Shown: positions 47,516 to 59,321, counted from the stretch's first letter. The stretch is DNA of 64,000 bases from Mycobacterium sp. UM_CSW (GCF_000455205.1 NZ_AUWQ01000023.1:1-64000), one strand, 5' to 3'. The notes: generated from the sequence alone by a model not told the origin. Program-made: numbers and translations.

Positions 47516-49099
47516 TCACTGACGCTGGGTTTGCAGGCTCCATCGCGCGCCGGCCGCGAAGAATAAACCGATTCCCAGCGCCAGCAATACGGGGGCTAGC
47601 GCAAGTACGAGGTGAACCGTCGTAGCCGTGCCGCTCGCGAGTCGTCCCCTGAGCAGCAAACGGTTGCGAACTCCGGCGTTGTCGGCGTCGGCAGGTCGGA
47701 ATTGGTGCGGCAGTATCGCCCTGATATCTCGATCTTCCAAAGTTTGTGCCAGCTGTTGCGGGTGCGGGTAGGAAAGGTCGAACATCTGGCCGTGCCCGCC
47801 CTTTGCTTTGAGCTCGTCGACGTTCCGGGTGGTGAGGTAGGCCTGGACGTCGACCTCCTGTTGGTGTGCCGATTCGCCCCACCCGATCGCCCCGATCACG
47901 GATATCCAGCCCGTCGCCGCGGCCCCGGCGGCGACAACGAACACCCACGCGACGGCGGCCGGTTTCGCGTACCGGCCGAACCGTGCGACCCGCGCCCCGT
48001 CGAAGAGCGCGAACATCGCCATCAGCGCAACGGGATAGACCAGCAGGACGATGTCGAGATACCGCACCGCGACCGAGGCTCCACGGCCGTAGGCCAGGAG
48101 CACCAGCTGGATGCAGAGCCACCCGCCGATTCCGACCGCGACCCAGGCCCGATCGGACAGGTCCGGTCGCCGCTTCAGCGTGTGCAGGCAAAACCAGACC
48201 ACCGGGACCAATCCGACGATCGACTGGCCGCCGACCAGGAGCAATCCCTGGATAAACGTCCACGGAGTGGTGCTCGTCGGATGGGCGGACGAGACCGACC
48301 ATCCGATCATCGCCAGACCGATCGATGCCAGGACGGCGACGCCGGCGAACTCCCGGCCGCCCCGTCTTCTGGCTTTGGTTGCCAACTGCAAGCTCACGAG
48401 CGCGCCCGCCGCGAGAACGGCGGCCACGCCTGTCGCAAACGAGAAGTAACTGAGGATCGCGGCGGCCAATCCGCAAAACCAGCGCACGGAGAACGGGCGC
48501 GCGAAGGCGAAGGCGACCAGGGCCGCGATGCCGAAGAACAGCGCGAGGTAGACCTGGCTCTGAAACCCCGACAGTGTGTTCTCGTAGCCAATTGGAAGCG
48601 CAAACAGAAGTGCGATGAAACCCGCCAGGAGTACGCGGCATCGCACCGCGACCAAGGGCAGCAGCAATGCCGAAAGCCAGATGATCGTCGCGGTATGGAC
48701 GATCGCGCCCAGGATCATCTCGAGGCGTGTATTCCACTCGCCCGCGAGTTCCAAATGTAAGAGTGCGAACAACCGGAACACAAAGATGCGGTGTTCATTG
48801 TGCGGGGCGAACAGGTTGGCGCAGGACAGTGCGCCCTTCAGGTACGGCGAGTACAGGTTCGCTGCTTCCCCGTACCACTGATCGTAGAAGGGCATCGGCG
48901 AACCGAGGGCCGAAATGGTGGCCAGCTTGGCGCCGAAGACAACGCAACTGATTGCGGCCACTAAGGCAAACGTGCCCTTCTGCCGTCGTTTTCCAAGTGA
49001 TGGGTCCGGTGGTACAGAAGGGGTCCGTCCATTTTCATCTGTCGCCGCAGTGCGATGTTGTAGGCCGAGGGCCGAATAACTCTCAACCTGCTCACCCAT
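47516..49099 (-). CDS. Polytopic membrane protein, GT-C-like (paralog 2)
   Basis: This 527-residue protein aligns along its length with the product of 41148-42767. Shared: the start MGEQ, the loop PFYDQWYGEAANLYSPYL, PHNEHRIFVFRLFALLHLELAGEWNTRLE, and the soluble segment SAHQQEVDVQAYLTTRNVDELK. The two genes flank a sugar operon and a GtrA gene. Acidic residues in the first loop suggest a GT-C transferase, but no function is proven. Confidence 0.8.
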   Translation of the reverse strand: MGEQVESYSALGLQHRTAATDENGRTPSVPPDPSLGKRRQKGTFALVAAISCVVFGAKLATISALGSPMPFYDQWYGEAANLYSPYLKGALSCANLFAPHNEHRIFVFRLFALLHLELAGEWNTRLEMILGAIVHTATIIWLSALLLPLVAVRCRVLLAGFIALLFALPIGYENTLSGFQSQVYLALFFGIAALVAFAFARPFSVRWFCGLAAAILSYFSFATGVAAVLAAGALVSLQLATKARRRGGREFAGVAVLASIGLAMIGWSVSSAHPTSTTPWTFIQGLLLVGGQSIVGLVPVVWFCLHTLKRRPDLSDRAWVAVGIGGWLCIQLVLLAYGRGASVAVRYLDIVLLVYPVALMAMFALFDGARVARFGRYAKPAAVAWVFVVAAGAAATGWISVIGAIGWGESAHQQEVDVQAYLTTRNVDELKAKGGHGQMFDLSYPHPQQLAQTLEDRDIRAILPHQFRPADADNAGVRNRLLLRGRLASGTATTVHLVLALAPVLLALGIGLFFAAGARWSLQTQRQ

Positions 49100-49394
49100 T
49101 TGACAACTGACCCCCTAGCCAAGCAGCCCTGGCGACCGACGTTTTCGCGCCAGGCGCATCGCAGATCGCGGCTTTATGCTGCCGTGGAACCCCGAAGTAC
49201 GCCGCGTTCGTAAACCCAAACGCCAGCCGACTTCCGACCTGCCCGCCGCCGCTGCGCGCCCCGCCCAACCCGACCCAAGGTTCGGACGACGACGAGGGCG
49301 AATACCTACCTATCTGAATCCCGATTATGGGAGCGTACGAGATTGACGTGTCCGAAGTCGGAGTTTTCAGTGGGAGCCCCCCGGAGGGATCGCT

Positions 49395-49622
49395 ATGAGC
49401 AATCACACCTACCGCGTGATCGAGATCGTTGGATCCTCGCCCGACGGGGTCGACGCCGCCATCCGCAGCGGTCTGGCGCGGGCGTCGCAGACCATGCGCG
49501 GCCTGGACTGGTTCGAGGTGGACTCGATCCGTGGCCACCTGGTCGACGGGGCCGTCGGACACGTCCAGGTGACGATGAAAGTCGGCTTCCGCCTGGAAGA
49601 TTCCGAGGTCAGCCAGCCCTAG
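49395..49622 (+). CDS. Dodecin, Rv1498A-like
   Basis: This 75-residue flavin-binding protein forms dodecameric shells that store FMN or CoA. It shows the full dodecin pattern: YRVIEIVGSSPDGVDAAIRSGLARAS, the stacking tryptophan in GLDWFEVDSIRGHL, and GHVQVTMKVGFRLE. The ATG follows GGAGGGATC. Its stop codon shares a CTAG with the convergent lipL gene. Confidence 0.95.
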   Translation: MSNHTYRVIEIVGSSPDGVDAAIRSGLARASQTMRGLDWFEVDSIRGHLVDGAVGHVQVTMKVGFRLEDSEVSQP

Positions 49623-50905
49623 CCGGCGACGGCTCCCGGCTCCGAGAAGGGCGCCCCGAACTCGGTCACCGGCTGCAGCCCGCGCTTCCGTACCTTCGCG
49701 GCGGCGTCGCGGATCAGCTTGTAGATGCCGACGAACGCCGCGTGATCGGTCATCACGAACGGCGTCAGCAGCCGGTTGTGCACCAGCGAGAACGCCACAC
49801 CTTGGGCAGGGTCGGCCCAGCCAAGCGAACCGCCCAGTCCGACGTGACCGAAGCCGGGCATCACATTGGCATACGGCAGGCTGTGGTAGCCGAGGTGGAA
49901 AGCCAACGGCACGAACAGGTTTCGGTCCGGCCGCAGGCTCCGCCGGCCGGTCAGGCCCGCGACGAGTTCACGGGACAGGAACTGGATGCCGTCGATCTCC
50001 CCGTGGTTGGCGATCGCGCCGTACATCCGGGCCAGCGCGCGGGCCGTCACCACCCCGTTGGCCGCCGGGATTTCGGCGTCCAGCATCGGCATCTCGCCCT
50101 GGACGGCGGCGATCATGCCGGGGAAGTACATGGACCGCCATCCCCCGGACAGCTCGTTGGCGACCTTGCGCGTCACGTAGGACAGGACCGGGTTGCCCAC
50201 CAAGTTCTGCGGCGTGATGATCTGGGCCACCCGCGTCGGCGACTCGGCCGGCGGGCGGCCCAGGTGCATGCCGTCGGTGCCCAGCGGCTCGGCGAGTTCT
50301 TCACGGATCAGCGCGCGCATGCCTTTACCGGTCACCGCCCGGCCGAGACCGGACATCAGCCAGCCGAATGTCAGCGCGTGATAGGCGGACTTGCCCAGCA
50401 GGCGCCCCGGCGGGGCGGCCGCCAGCCGCTGCTCCATCACGAGGTGATCGAACAAGTCTTCCTGCGTGGCGCCGCGCAGGCCCGACAGGCCGGCGGCGTG
50501 CCTCATCACCTCGCGCACGGTGAGCTCGGCTTTGCCGTTGGCGGCGAAGTCCGGCCAGTACTCGGCGACGGGAGCCTCGTAGTCGATGAGCCCACGGTCG
50601 GCGAGCCGGTGGATGACCGTGGCGGCCATGCCCTTGGTTGCCGAGAACACCATGGGGGCGGTGTCGGCCGACCACGGCACCTGACCGCCCCGGTCCGCCC
50701 AGCCGGTCCACACGTCGACCGCGGGCTGGCCGTCGACGTAGACGGCCAGCGCCCCGCCGCCGAACCGGCGGGCCGGGAACATCGTGGAGAAGGCGCGAAC
50801 GACGCACGCAAAATGGGGGTCCGCCGCGCCGGACACACGATGGCCTGCGTCAGGGCCATCCTGTACAGGGACCGCGCGGCGAGCGACCCGAGACTCCATC
50901 GTCAC
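49619..50905 (-). CDS. lipL: Beta-lactamase-fold esterase, LipL-like
   Basis: This 428-residue serine hydrolase of the class C beta-lactamase / esterase family has the SxxK motif SATK at residues 88-91, a YHALTFG region for the catalytic Tyr, and GHVGLGGS for the third motif. It corresponds in place and length to Rv1497. The substrate is probably a short-chain lipid ester. Its stop codon overlaps that of the convergent dodecin gene. Confidence 0.92.
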   Translation of the reverse strand: MTMESRVARRAVPVQDGPDAGHRVSGAADPHFACVVRAFSTMFPARRFGGGALAVYVDGQPAVDVWTGWADRGGQVPWSADTAPMVFSATKGMAATVIHRLADRGLIDYEAPVAEYWPDFAANGKAELTVREVMRHAAGLSGLRGATQEDLFDHLVMEQRLAAAPPGRLLGKSAYHALTFGWLMSGLGRAVTGKGMRALIREELAEPLGTDGMHLGRPPAESPTRVAQIITPQNLVGNPVLSYVTRKVANELSGGWRSMYFPGMIAAVQGEMPMLDAEIPAANGVVTARALARMYGAIANHGEIDGIQFLSRELVAGLTGRRSLRPDRNLFVPLAFHLGYHSLPYANVMPGFGHVGLGGSLGWADPAQGVAFSLVHNRLLTPFVMTDHAAFVGIYKLIRDAAAKVRKRGLQPVTEFGAPFSEPGAVAG

Positions 50906-50969
50906 GCTATCGAATTTACTTGGATTTCATACCTTCCGCCGGGAAAACGGAGGCTAAGTTACCTTTCCG

Positions 50970-51944
50970 TTAGGCGGACGCGGCCTTGAGGATTTGCTGG
51001 GCCGCCAGCGCGGGGGTCAGCTCCCCCGCCTTGACCTGCCGTTCCAGGTCGGCGCGGATTTTGCGGACGCCCGGGTTGGACATCACCCGGTCCAGCACCG
51101 TGTCGCGGACCATCTGCCAGGTCCAGTCGACCTGCTGGGCCCGGCGGCGCTCGTCGAGTTCCCCGGCTTCGGATAGCACCCGGCGATGGCGCTCGATCGT
51201 GTCCCAGAGCTCGGCCAGGCCGGTGCCCTCGGTCGCGCTCATCGTGAGAACCGGTGGCCGCCAGAGCGTTTCGCCCGGGTGGATCAGCCTGATCGCCGCG
51301 GACAGCTCGCGCGCGGCCTTGCGCGCCTCGGGCAGGTGCTCCCCGTCGGCTTTGTTGACCACGACGATGTCGGCCAGCTCCAGCGCGCCCTTCTTGATGC
51401 CCTGCAGCTGATCGCCGCTGCGCGCCAGGGTCAGCAACACGAAAGTGTCCACCATGTTTGCCACGGCCACCTCGGACTGGCCGACGCCGACGGTCTCGAC
51501 GAGTATGACGTCGAACCCGGCGGCCTCCAGCAGAACGATGGTTTCCCGCGTGGCCTTGGCCACCCCGCCTAACGTGCCTGACGTCGGGGACGGACGGATG
51601 TAGGCGTCCGGGTGCACCGCCAGGCGGGCCATCCGGGTCTTGTCGCCCAGGATCGAGCCGCCGGTGCGGGTCGACGACGGGTCGACGGCCAGCACGGCCA
51701 CCCGATGGTCCCGCTCGATCAGGTACATGCCGAGCGCCTCGATGCTGGTGGACTTGCCCACCCCGGGCGTCCCGCTGATGCCGACGCGGCGCGCGTTGCC
51801 CGAGTGTGGCATCAGCTCCAGCAGCAGCTGCTGCGCTTTCTCCCGATGGTCGGCGCGGGTGGATTCCAGCAGCGTGATCGCCCGCGGCAGCGCCGCGCGA
51901 TCGCCATTACGGACCGCCTCGGCCAATGCCTCGATTCCCGACAC
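50970..51944 (-). CDS. meaB: Methylmalonyl-CoA mutase chaperone GTPase
   Basis: This 324-residue G3E-family GTPase protects and reloads the B12-dependent mutase. Walker A is GTPGVGKST (residues 58-66), with DPSSTRTGGSILGDKTRM (MeaB signature), ETVGVGQSE (switch) and NKAD (base recognition). It corresponds to Rv1496. It is on the same strand as mutBA but separated from them by an extra membrane-protein gene. Confidence 0.95.
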   Translation of the reverse strand: MSGIEALAEAVRNGDRAALPRAITLLESTRADHREKAQQLLLELMPHSGNARRVGISGTPGVGKSTSIEALGMYLIERDHRVAVLAVDPSSTRTGGSILGDKTRMARLAVHPDAYIRPSPTSGTLGGVAKATRETIVLLEAAGFDVILVETVGVGQSEVAVANMVDTFVLLTLARSGDQLQGIKKGALELADIVVVNKADGEHLPEARKAARELSAAIRLIHPGETLWRPPVLTMSATEGTGLAELWDTIERHRRVLSEAGELDERRRAQQVDWTWQMVRDTVLDRVMSNPGVRKIRADLERQVKAGELTPALAAQQILKAASA

Positions 51945-51971
51945 GATCCCCCAGCGTATAGGGCCATCGGC

Positions 51972-53273
51972 TCAGAAAAGGTGCACGCTCCATACGCCGA
52001 CGTTGTTCGCGGCCCCGGTCGGAAGCAACGCCAGCGCGACGACGATGTACACGAACAGCAGCACGCTTCGCCTAGACGGCGCCTGCTCGATCTCCGGCCG
52101 CTTGATCGCGTAGAGGAAGTACACGGCGGCCACGTCGAAGGTGATCAAGATCCACCACCGAGTCCAATCGACGGCGGTGACAAAGAGCGGAACCACCAAT
52201 GCCGCCCCGAGCAACGGCAGCACGAGATTATGGCGTAATTCGCCGAGGAAAACACGGATCGGAACACCGGAGAAATAGCGAATTGTCCATGCCGTGCCGG
52301 CGAAGTACACCACCCCGAGGACGAAGGCGCCGAGCAGCGGGAAGAAACCCCACTGTAAAACCATGTAGACGGCGCCGGCCGTGTCGGAGTCGAAAATCGG
52401 TATGACTTTAGCGCACATGAAGTCGTGAAAATCCGTGCGGCTCTCGACCCGACCGAGCATGTAGTCGAGCGCTTTCTGCGGCGTTGTCGAAACGCCCCAC
52501 GGATGCTCGATCATCCCGTGCGGGACTTGGGCACAAATTTGCGCCGCGACATCGCGGCGCCCCAGCGCGGCGACCAACAGGGTCGATACGATCCCCGGAC
52601 CGACCGCCAAGACGGCGCACATTCGCTGGGTGGCACGCGTCGAATCCTTCGCGAGCACGACGATCGCCAATACCGCTCCGAGCGCGAACTCGAGCGGAAT
52701 CGCCTCGTGCATCAGGGCCAGCACGGCTATCCCGATTCCATACAGGGCGCTGAGGCTCATTCTGGCGCGGGAGGTTCTCACCGCGGTGAGGGAAACGGTA
52801 TAGGCCAACAGCGCGGTCATGCCGAAGAGTTCGGGATGTGGGCTGTAGATGGCATAGGAAAGCGAGAAGGGCAGGACCGGAACCAGGAGGGCAAGCATTG
52901 CCCTGCGCTGAGACCGGGCTCCACTGGTAAAAATCCGCCACGTCAGCACGGCGAGGGCGGTCAACCAGACCACGATGGACGCCCACAGGATCGCATACGC
53001 GGCGGTGAAGTAGTGGCCGGGCGCGAAGATGCGGATCAGTTCACCCCCGAGCCCGCGTCGAACGAATCCCGGTGCGTAACTGCCGACGTAGTACTGCAAC
53101 CACCATAAATCGTTGGAAAAGACAACCCGCTGGAAATACATGTGGGCGATAACCCAGCCGATCACCCAGGCCGAGGTGAGTGCGTAAGCCCACGGGAGCC
53201 TGCCGGTAAGGTACGGGTATCGATGCGGAATTAAGTGGTCCGCCGGATAGGTGGAAATGGCCGACACCGGCAT
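51972..53273 (-). CDS. Polytopic membrane protein of unknown function
   Basis: This 433-residue protein has roughly ten hydrophobic segments and a conserved-looking N-terminal loop (FSNDLWWLQYYVGSYAPGFVRRGL). The layout is like that of membrane glycan-assembly proteins, but no motif gives a function. It sits between meaB and mutB, where M. tuberculosis has a small toxin-antitoxin pair. The 238 bp upstream are noticeably AT-richer, which suggests insertion. It ends 28 bp before meaB and may be co-transcribed with it. Confidence 0.7.
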   Translation of the reverse strand: MPVSAISTYPADHLIPHRYPYLTGRLPWAYALTSAWVIGWVIAHMYFQRVVFSNDLWWLQYYVGSYAPGFVRRGLGGELIRIFAPGHYFTAAYAILWASIVVWLTALAVLTWRIFTSGARSQRRAMLALLVPVLPFSLSYAIYSPHPELFGMTALLAYTVSLTAVRTSRARMSLSALYGIGIAVLALMHEAIPLEFALGAVLAIVVLAKDSTRATQRMCAVLAVGPGIVSTLLVAALGRRDVAAQICAQVPHGMIEHPWGVSTTPQKALDYMLGRVESRTDFHDFMCAKVIPIFDSDTAGAVYMVLQWGFFPLLGAFVLGVVYFAGTAWTIRYFSGVPIRVFLGELRHNLVLPLLGAALVVPLFVTAVDWTRWWILITFDVAAVYFLYAIKRPEIEQAPSRRSVLLFVYIVVALALLPTGAANNVGVWSVHLF

Positions 53274-53484
53274 AAAGGCACCTTTCCCGACAAAGGTTAG
53301 CCGGAGAATAGCCCATGCCGGGTCAGCGCGGTAGAGAATGTGACCATTTGGCCCAAAGAACTGCGATGGTAAAACGGTAGAACGGCTTACAAAATTCGCG
53401 ATATCCGTCGCTCAATGGCCGAATATGAATGCATCGCAGCCCCCCATCGGGCGATGATTCGGGCGCGCCGGTGACAATCCATGA

Positions 53485-53503
53485 TTACCAACGCAATTGG
53501 TAA
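53485..53503 (-). terminator. Small palindrome after mutB
   Basis: TTACCAA-CGCAA-TTGGTAA lies 8 bp beyond the mutB stop. It could be a weak terminator or a binding site. It is AT-rich and has no U-tract. Confidence 0.35.
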
Positions 53504-53511
53504 ATGGGCGG

Positions 53512-55728
<2,217 letters not shown>

Positions 55729-55732
55729 GGCG

Positions 55733-57616
55733 CTACGCTCCCAACCGGGTGAGCAGGTTCGACATGGCTTGCACCGCATTGATTTTCGCGGTCAGGTACT
55801 CGTCCGGCCGGGGTGCGGCGTCGTCCAGCTCGCTCAGCGCCTTCTCCGGGCCCGCCAGATAGACCCTCTCCGCACCGGCGCTTCGGGCCGCCTCGACGAC
55901 GCCCGAGGCCTCGTCGTGATACCGCTTGTCGGTGCCGCAGATAATCGCCACCGTCGAATCCGCGCCGGCCACCGCGGCCCCGACCCCGGCGGCGTCCACC
56001 GGCCCCGGGTTGATCGCCTCGATGCCGCCCGACGCCAGCAGGTTGGCCGCGAACGTCGTCCGAATGTTGTGCTCGGCCGAGGGGCCGAGTGGCAGCAGCA
56101 GCGCCTTGGGGCGCGAACCCGTGCGCGCCAGGAAGGCGTCGGAACGGTTCCGCAGCGCCTCGAACTCTGCCGCGTAGCGTCGGACGCCGGATGGCGAATC
56201 CTCTTGCGGCTCAACCTGCGTCTCGGCCTGCGTTAAAGGCGGTTCCTCGAGGTTCGGGTATTCGTTGACACCGGTGATCGCGGTGCGGCGATGCGCGATG
56301 TCGTCGGCGCGCCGCGCGGCGACCTCGGCGATCTGCTCGGTGATGTAGTCGCGGGCGGCGGCGAACCCGCCGCGCTCCGCCCATTCTTCAGCGGCCTGGA
56401 ACTGCTGCCACGCCCGCTGCGCCAACTGCTCGGTGAGGTCCTCGACGTACCAGGACCCGCCGGCCGGATCCAGCACCCGCCCGACGTGCGACTCCTCCAG
56501 CAGCAGCAGCTGCGTGTTGCGGGCGATGCGGCGTGCGAAGCCGGCGCCTACGCCGGGAAAACCGCCGGGGATGGCCACGTCGAACGGCAATACCAGCACG
56601 GTGTCGGCGCCGCCGACGCCCGCGCCGAACGCGGCCACCGTGCCGCGCAGCATGTTCACCCACGGGTCGCGCTGGGTCATCATCGGCAGCGACGTCTGGG
56701 CGTGCACCAGCGCCGCGCCGGCGTCCGGCTCGCCGACCACCTCGGCAACGCGCGCCCACAGCTGACGTGCGGCCCGGAACTTGGCGATGGTGGTGAACTG
56801 GTCGTCGTCGGCGGCCAGCCGGAAGCTGATCTGCCGTAGCGCCTGGCCGACCGGAACCCCGGCCTCGGTGAGCAGACGCAGGTAGGCCACCCCGGCCGCG
56901 ACGCTGCCGGCCAGCTCCCAGCTCGCGTTGGCGCCCAGGTTGTGGAAGGCGGGACCGTCGACGGTGATCGCTCGCACGCCGTGGCTCCCGGCCACCCGCG
57001 TGGCCACGGCCACCACTTGTTCCGTGGACGGGGATTCCCGGCCGCTCAGCGACGCGGTCAGCGGGTCCGCGCCAAGGTCGATCGACAGGGCGCCGCGCTT
57101 GTCGTCGTCCACCCGGTCGACCAACGCCAGCAGGGCGTCGCTGGCCTCGGCGTAGTCGGCGCCCGCGTCGAGGATCACCGGAACCAGGTCCAGGTACACG
57201 CCCGAGAGCAGCTGCCCGATCTCGCCGGCCGACACCCCCGACTTTCCTATCCGGAGCAGCAGCGCGCTGACCCCGTCGGTGAGGGCGGACAGCACCGCGG
57301 CGTTGGGGTCGTCGCAGCCCGGCGCGGGGAACGCCTCGGCGACCTTCCAGCCGGCGTCGACGTCGCGCGCCGCGTCGCCGCCACGCACGTAGGGCCACTC
57401 GCCGGGCAGCGCCGGTTCGGGCAGCTCGTCGAGGGCGGTGTAGAGCGCCCGAACCGCGATCCCGTCGTAAGTCGGGCTTTCCAGCAGCCGTTCGGGCTCG
57501 TCACCCAGTTGCTCGGGATCCTTGCGCGAGCTCTTCGACAGCACACCCGCGACCGCAGTGCGCCAACGCCCGCGAACCTGTTCCAGTCCGACGCGCTCGG
57601 GTACATCAATGGACAC
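55733..57616 (-). CDS. mutA: Methylmalonyl-CoA mutase small subunit
   Basis: This 627-residue non-catalytic partner of MutB shares its fold ([32 protein letters not shown]) but lacks the DxHxxG cobalamin-binding histidine in its C-terminal domain, as usual for MutA. The start is GTG 57616 after GGGAGCA. With mutB it links propionyl-CoA/methylmalonyl-CoA metabolism to the methylmalonyl units used by the Pks5-type synthase. Confidence 0.95.
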   Translation of the reverse strand: MSIDVPERVGLEQVRGRWRTAVAGVLSKSSRKDPEQLGDEPERLLESPTYDGIAVRALYTALDELPEPALPGEWPYVRGGDAARDVDAGWKVAEAFPAPGCDDPNAAVLSALTDGVSALLLRIGKSGVSAGEIGQLLSGVYLDLVPVILDAGADYAEASDALLALVDRVDDDKRGALSIDLGADPLTASLSGRESPSTEQVVAVATRVAGSHGVRAITVDGPAFHNLGANASWELAGSVAAGVAYLRLLTEAGVPVGQALRQISFRLAADDDQFTTIAKFRAARQLWARVAEVVGEPDAGAALVHAQTSLPMMTQRDPWVNMLRGTVAAFGAGVGGADTVLVLPFDVAIPGGFPGVGAGFARRIARNTQLLLLEESHVGRVLDPAGGSWYVEDLTEQLAQRAWQQFQAAEEWAERGGFAAARDYITEQIAEVAARRADDIAHRRTAITGVNEYPNLEEPPLTQAETQVEPQEDSPSGVRRYAAEFEALRNRSDAFLARTGSRPKALLLPLGPSAEHNIRTTFAANLLASGGIEAINPGPVDAAGVGAAVAGADSTVAIICGTDKRYHDEASGVVEAARSAGAERVYLAGPEKALSELDDAAPRPDEYLTAKINAVQAMSNLLTRLGA

Positions 57617-57795
57617 CGATTGCTCCCTTTATCCCTGCAAATGGGGCTCCGCCACTTGCTAACGAGGCTAATTGATGGGGCCTCCCCGCAAAAAACCGCG
57701 CGCACCGGTGGTCGGGGCGTCCCGGCCGAGTGCGGCAAGGAAACGCCAGGCTTCTGAAAGGACTTATCCTCCTCCGCCCCGTAACCTTGACAGCC

Positions 57796-58557
57796 GTGAC
57801 GGCTTCCGCCACCTGCAAAATCACCCGAAGACTCCGCGACGCCGGCTGCGTCGTGGGCGCGAGGGCACGTCGGCTGTCCGGGCCCCGGACGGTCGCGACA
57901 GTGGTCGGTATCACAGTCCTGATCGTGGTGGCCACCTGGCTTCCCCTGCCGACGCCGGTGCAGATGCGGGATTGGGCCGAGTCGGTCGGCCCCTGGTTCC
58001 CGTTGGCGTTCCTCGCCGCGCACATCGTGGTCACCGTGGTGCCGGTGCCCCGCACCGCGTTCACCCTGGCCGCCGGGCTGCTGTTCGGCCCCCCGCTGGG
58101 GATCGCCATCGCGGTGACCGCCAGCACCGCGAGCGCGGTGATCGCGATGCTGCTGGTGCGCGCGGCCGGGTGGCAGCTCAACCGCCTGGTTCGCCACCGC
58201 GCGATCGACACGGTCGACGAGCGCCTGCGCGAACGCGGCTGGCTCGCGGTCTTCTCGCTGAGGTTGATCCCCGCCGTACCGTTTTCGGCGATCAACTACG
58301 CCGCCGGCGCCTCGGCGGTGCGGGCTGTGCCGTACACGTTGGCAACGCTGGCGGGTTTGCTGCCTGGCACCGCGGCCGTGGTGATCCTCGGTGACGCCCT
58401 CGCCAGCCACCCCAGCCCGCTGCTGCTTTTGGTGTCGCTGTGCACCGGCGCCTTGGGGCTGACCGGGCTGATCGTCGAGATCCGCCAGTTCCGGCGCCAC
58501 CACCGCCGTAAGGCGCACACCGCCACGCCCTCCCCAGAACCGGCCGTCGTCCGCTGA
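57796..58557 (+). CDS. VTT/TVP38 (DedA-like) membrane protein, Rv1491-like
   Basis: This 253-residue polytopic protein of the VTT domain family has PVPRTAFTLAAGLLFGPPLGI and FSLRLIPAVPFSAINYAAGASAVR, the two re-entrant-loop motifs of the family. Related proteins scramble or flip lipids such as undecaprenyl phosphate. GTG 57796 is chosen for length. It is divergent from mutA. Confidence 0.88.
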   Translation: MTASATCKITRRLRDAGCVVGARARRLSGPRTVATVVGITVLIVVATWLPLPTPVQMRDWAESVGPWFPLAFLAAHIVVTVVPVPRTAFTLAAGLLFGPPLGIAIAVTASTASAVIAMLLVRAAGWQLNRLVRHRAIDTVDERLRERGWLAVFSLRLIPAVPFSAINYAAGASAVRAVPYTLATLAGLLPGTAAVVILGDALASHPSPLLLLVSLCTGALGLTGLIVEIRQFRRHHRRKAHTATPSPEPAVVR

Positions 58558-58571
58558 CGTCGCCCGCGGAT

Positions 58572-58631
58572 TTCTGAACCAAACCTGAAGATATGGGCAC
58601 TGAGGGCCGCTCTTCAGGTTGATTTCAGATC
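58572..58631. promoter_or_regulatory. Divergent pair of operator-like repeats before the proline-rich genes
   Basis: CTTCAGGTTGATTTCAG (58612-58628) on the plus strand and CTTCAGGTTTGGTTCAG (58574-58590) on the minus strand share the pattern CTTCAGGTTnnnTTCAG. Each is a half-site repeated with an 11-bp period, typical of OmpR/PhoB-type regulators. The plus copy lies just upstream of a TANNNT element (TAACGT, 58639-58644), so it overlaps the -35 region of the promoter for the gene at 58677. A third copy lies before the response regulator gene. Confidence 0.7.
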
Positions 58632-58676
58632 GCCTTTCTAACGTCGCCGGCATCACCCGAGCAACGAGGAGGCACA

Positions 58677-59024
58677 GTGACCAGCGAGGAATCGACACAC
58701 ACCACGCAGCCCGCTACCCCACCTTCGGTCCTGCAGCGGCACCCCGTGGGCGTCGCGGTCGGCAGCGGGTTGGCCGGGCTCGCCGTCGGCGCGTTCGGTG
58801 CCGCCACCCTGATCGGCCTCTGGGCCCCCGCGCCCCCACCGCCGGGCTGGGGTTTTCCGCCGCCGCCGGGCGCCCTGGGTCCCCCGCCGCCACCGCCGTT
58901 CGCCTGGCACCCGCCGCCGCCCTGGGCCGCCCCGCCGCCGCCGGGCCAGCCGCCGCAGCCCGGCCTCCCGGCCCCTCCCGGCGGTCCGGCGTCCCCGCCG
59001 TCGTCACCACCGCCGGCCCGATAA
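58677..59024 (+). CDS. Proline-rich small membrane protein
   Basis: This 115-residue protein has a single hydrophobic segment near residues 22-45 (PVGVAVGSGLAGLAVGAFGAATLIGLW). Its C-terminal 65 residues are made mostly of Pro, Gly, Ala and Trp (PPPPPPFAWHPPPPW and similar). The start is GTG with GAGGAGG upstream. A proline-rich exported protein follows 22 bp later. Operator-like repeats at the promoter tie it to the nearby two-component system. I know no function for it. Confidence 0.8.
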   Translation: MTSEESTHTTQPATPPSVLQRHPVGVAVGSGLAGLAVGAFGAATLIGLWAPAPPPPGWGFPPPPGALGPPPPPPFAWHPPPPWAAPPPPGQPPQPGLPAPPGGPASPPSSPPPAR

Positions 59025-59046
59025 CGCAGCAAAGGAGAAACCGACA

Positions 59047-59298
59047 ATGAAGATCAAGCAAGCGATCGCCGGTTCGTTGCTCGCGGGCGCCCTCGGGGTG
59101 GCCGCGGCCGGCTTCGGCGCCGCGGTGGCCAGCGCCGATCCGCCGCCGCCACCACCGGGACCGGGGCAACCCGGACCGCCGCCGGGTCCGGGGGGTCCTG
59201 GCGGACCGTTCGGGGCTCCCCCGCCCGGGCCCGGTGCACCGGGCGGACCCTTTGGGCAGCATCCCGGCGGACCACCTCCACCGCCGCCGGGATTCTGA
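59047..59298 (+). CDS. Secreted proline/glycine-rich small protein
   Basis: This 83-residue protein has an N-terminal signal peptide (KIKQAIAGSLLAGALGVAAAG, then a probable cleavage after VASADP). The mature part is about 50 residues of Pro and Gly with repeats such as GGPFGAPPPGPGAPGGPFG. The start is ATG 59047, with AAAGGAG upstream. It is co-transcribed with the proline-rich membrane protein gene and ends before a strong terminator. Function unknown. Confidence 0.82.
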   Translation: MKIKQAIAGSLLAGALGVAAAGFGAAVASADPPPPPPGPGQPGPPPGPGGPGGPFGAPPPGPGAPGGPFGQHPGGPPPPPPGF

Positions 59299-59321
59299 CG
59301 CCGGCCGTCCAGCGCACCGGC

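Noticed and set aside
46687-49345. A shared 14-mer GGAGCGTACGAGAT upstream of the GtrA-like gene and upstream of dodecin
   Set aside because: A 14-bp match between two places is expected by chance several times in 64 kb, and no further similarity surrounds it.
59150-59290. Triplet-like CCG/GCC repeats as a CRISPR or satellite array
   Set aside because: They encode the proline/glycine-rich part of the small exported protein; there are no spacers or equal-length repeats.
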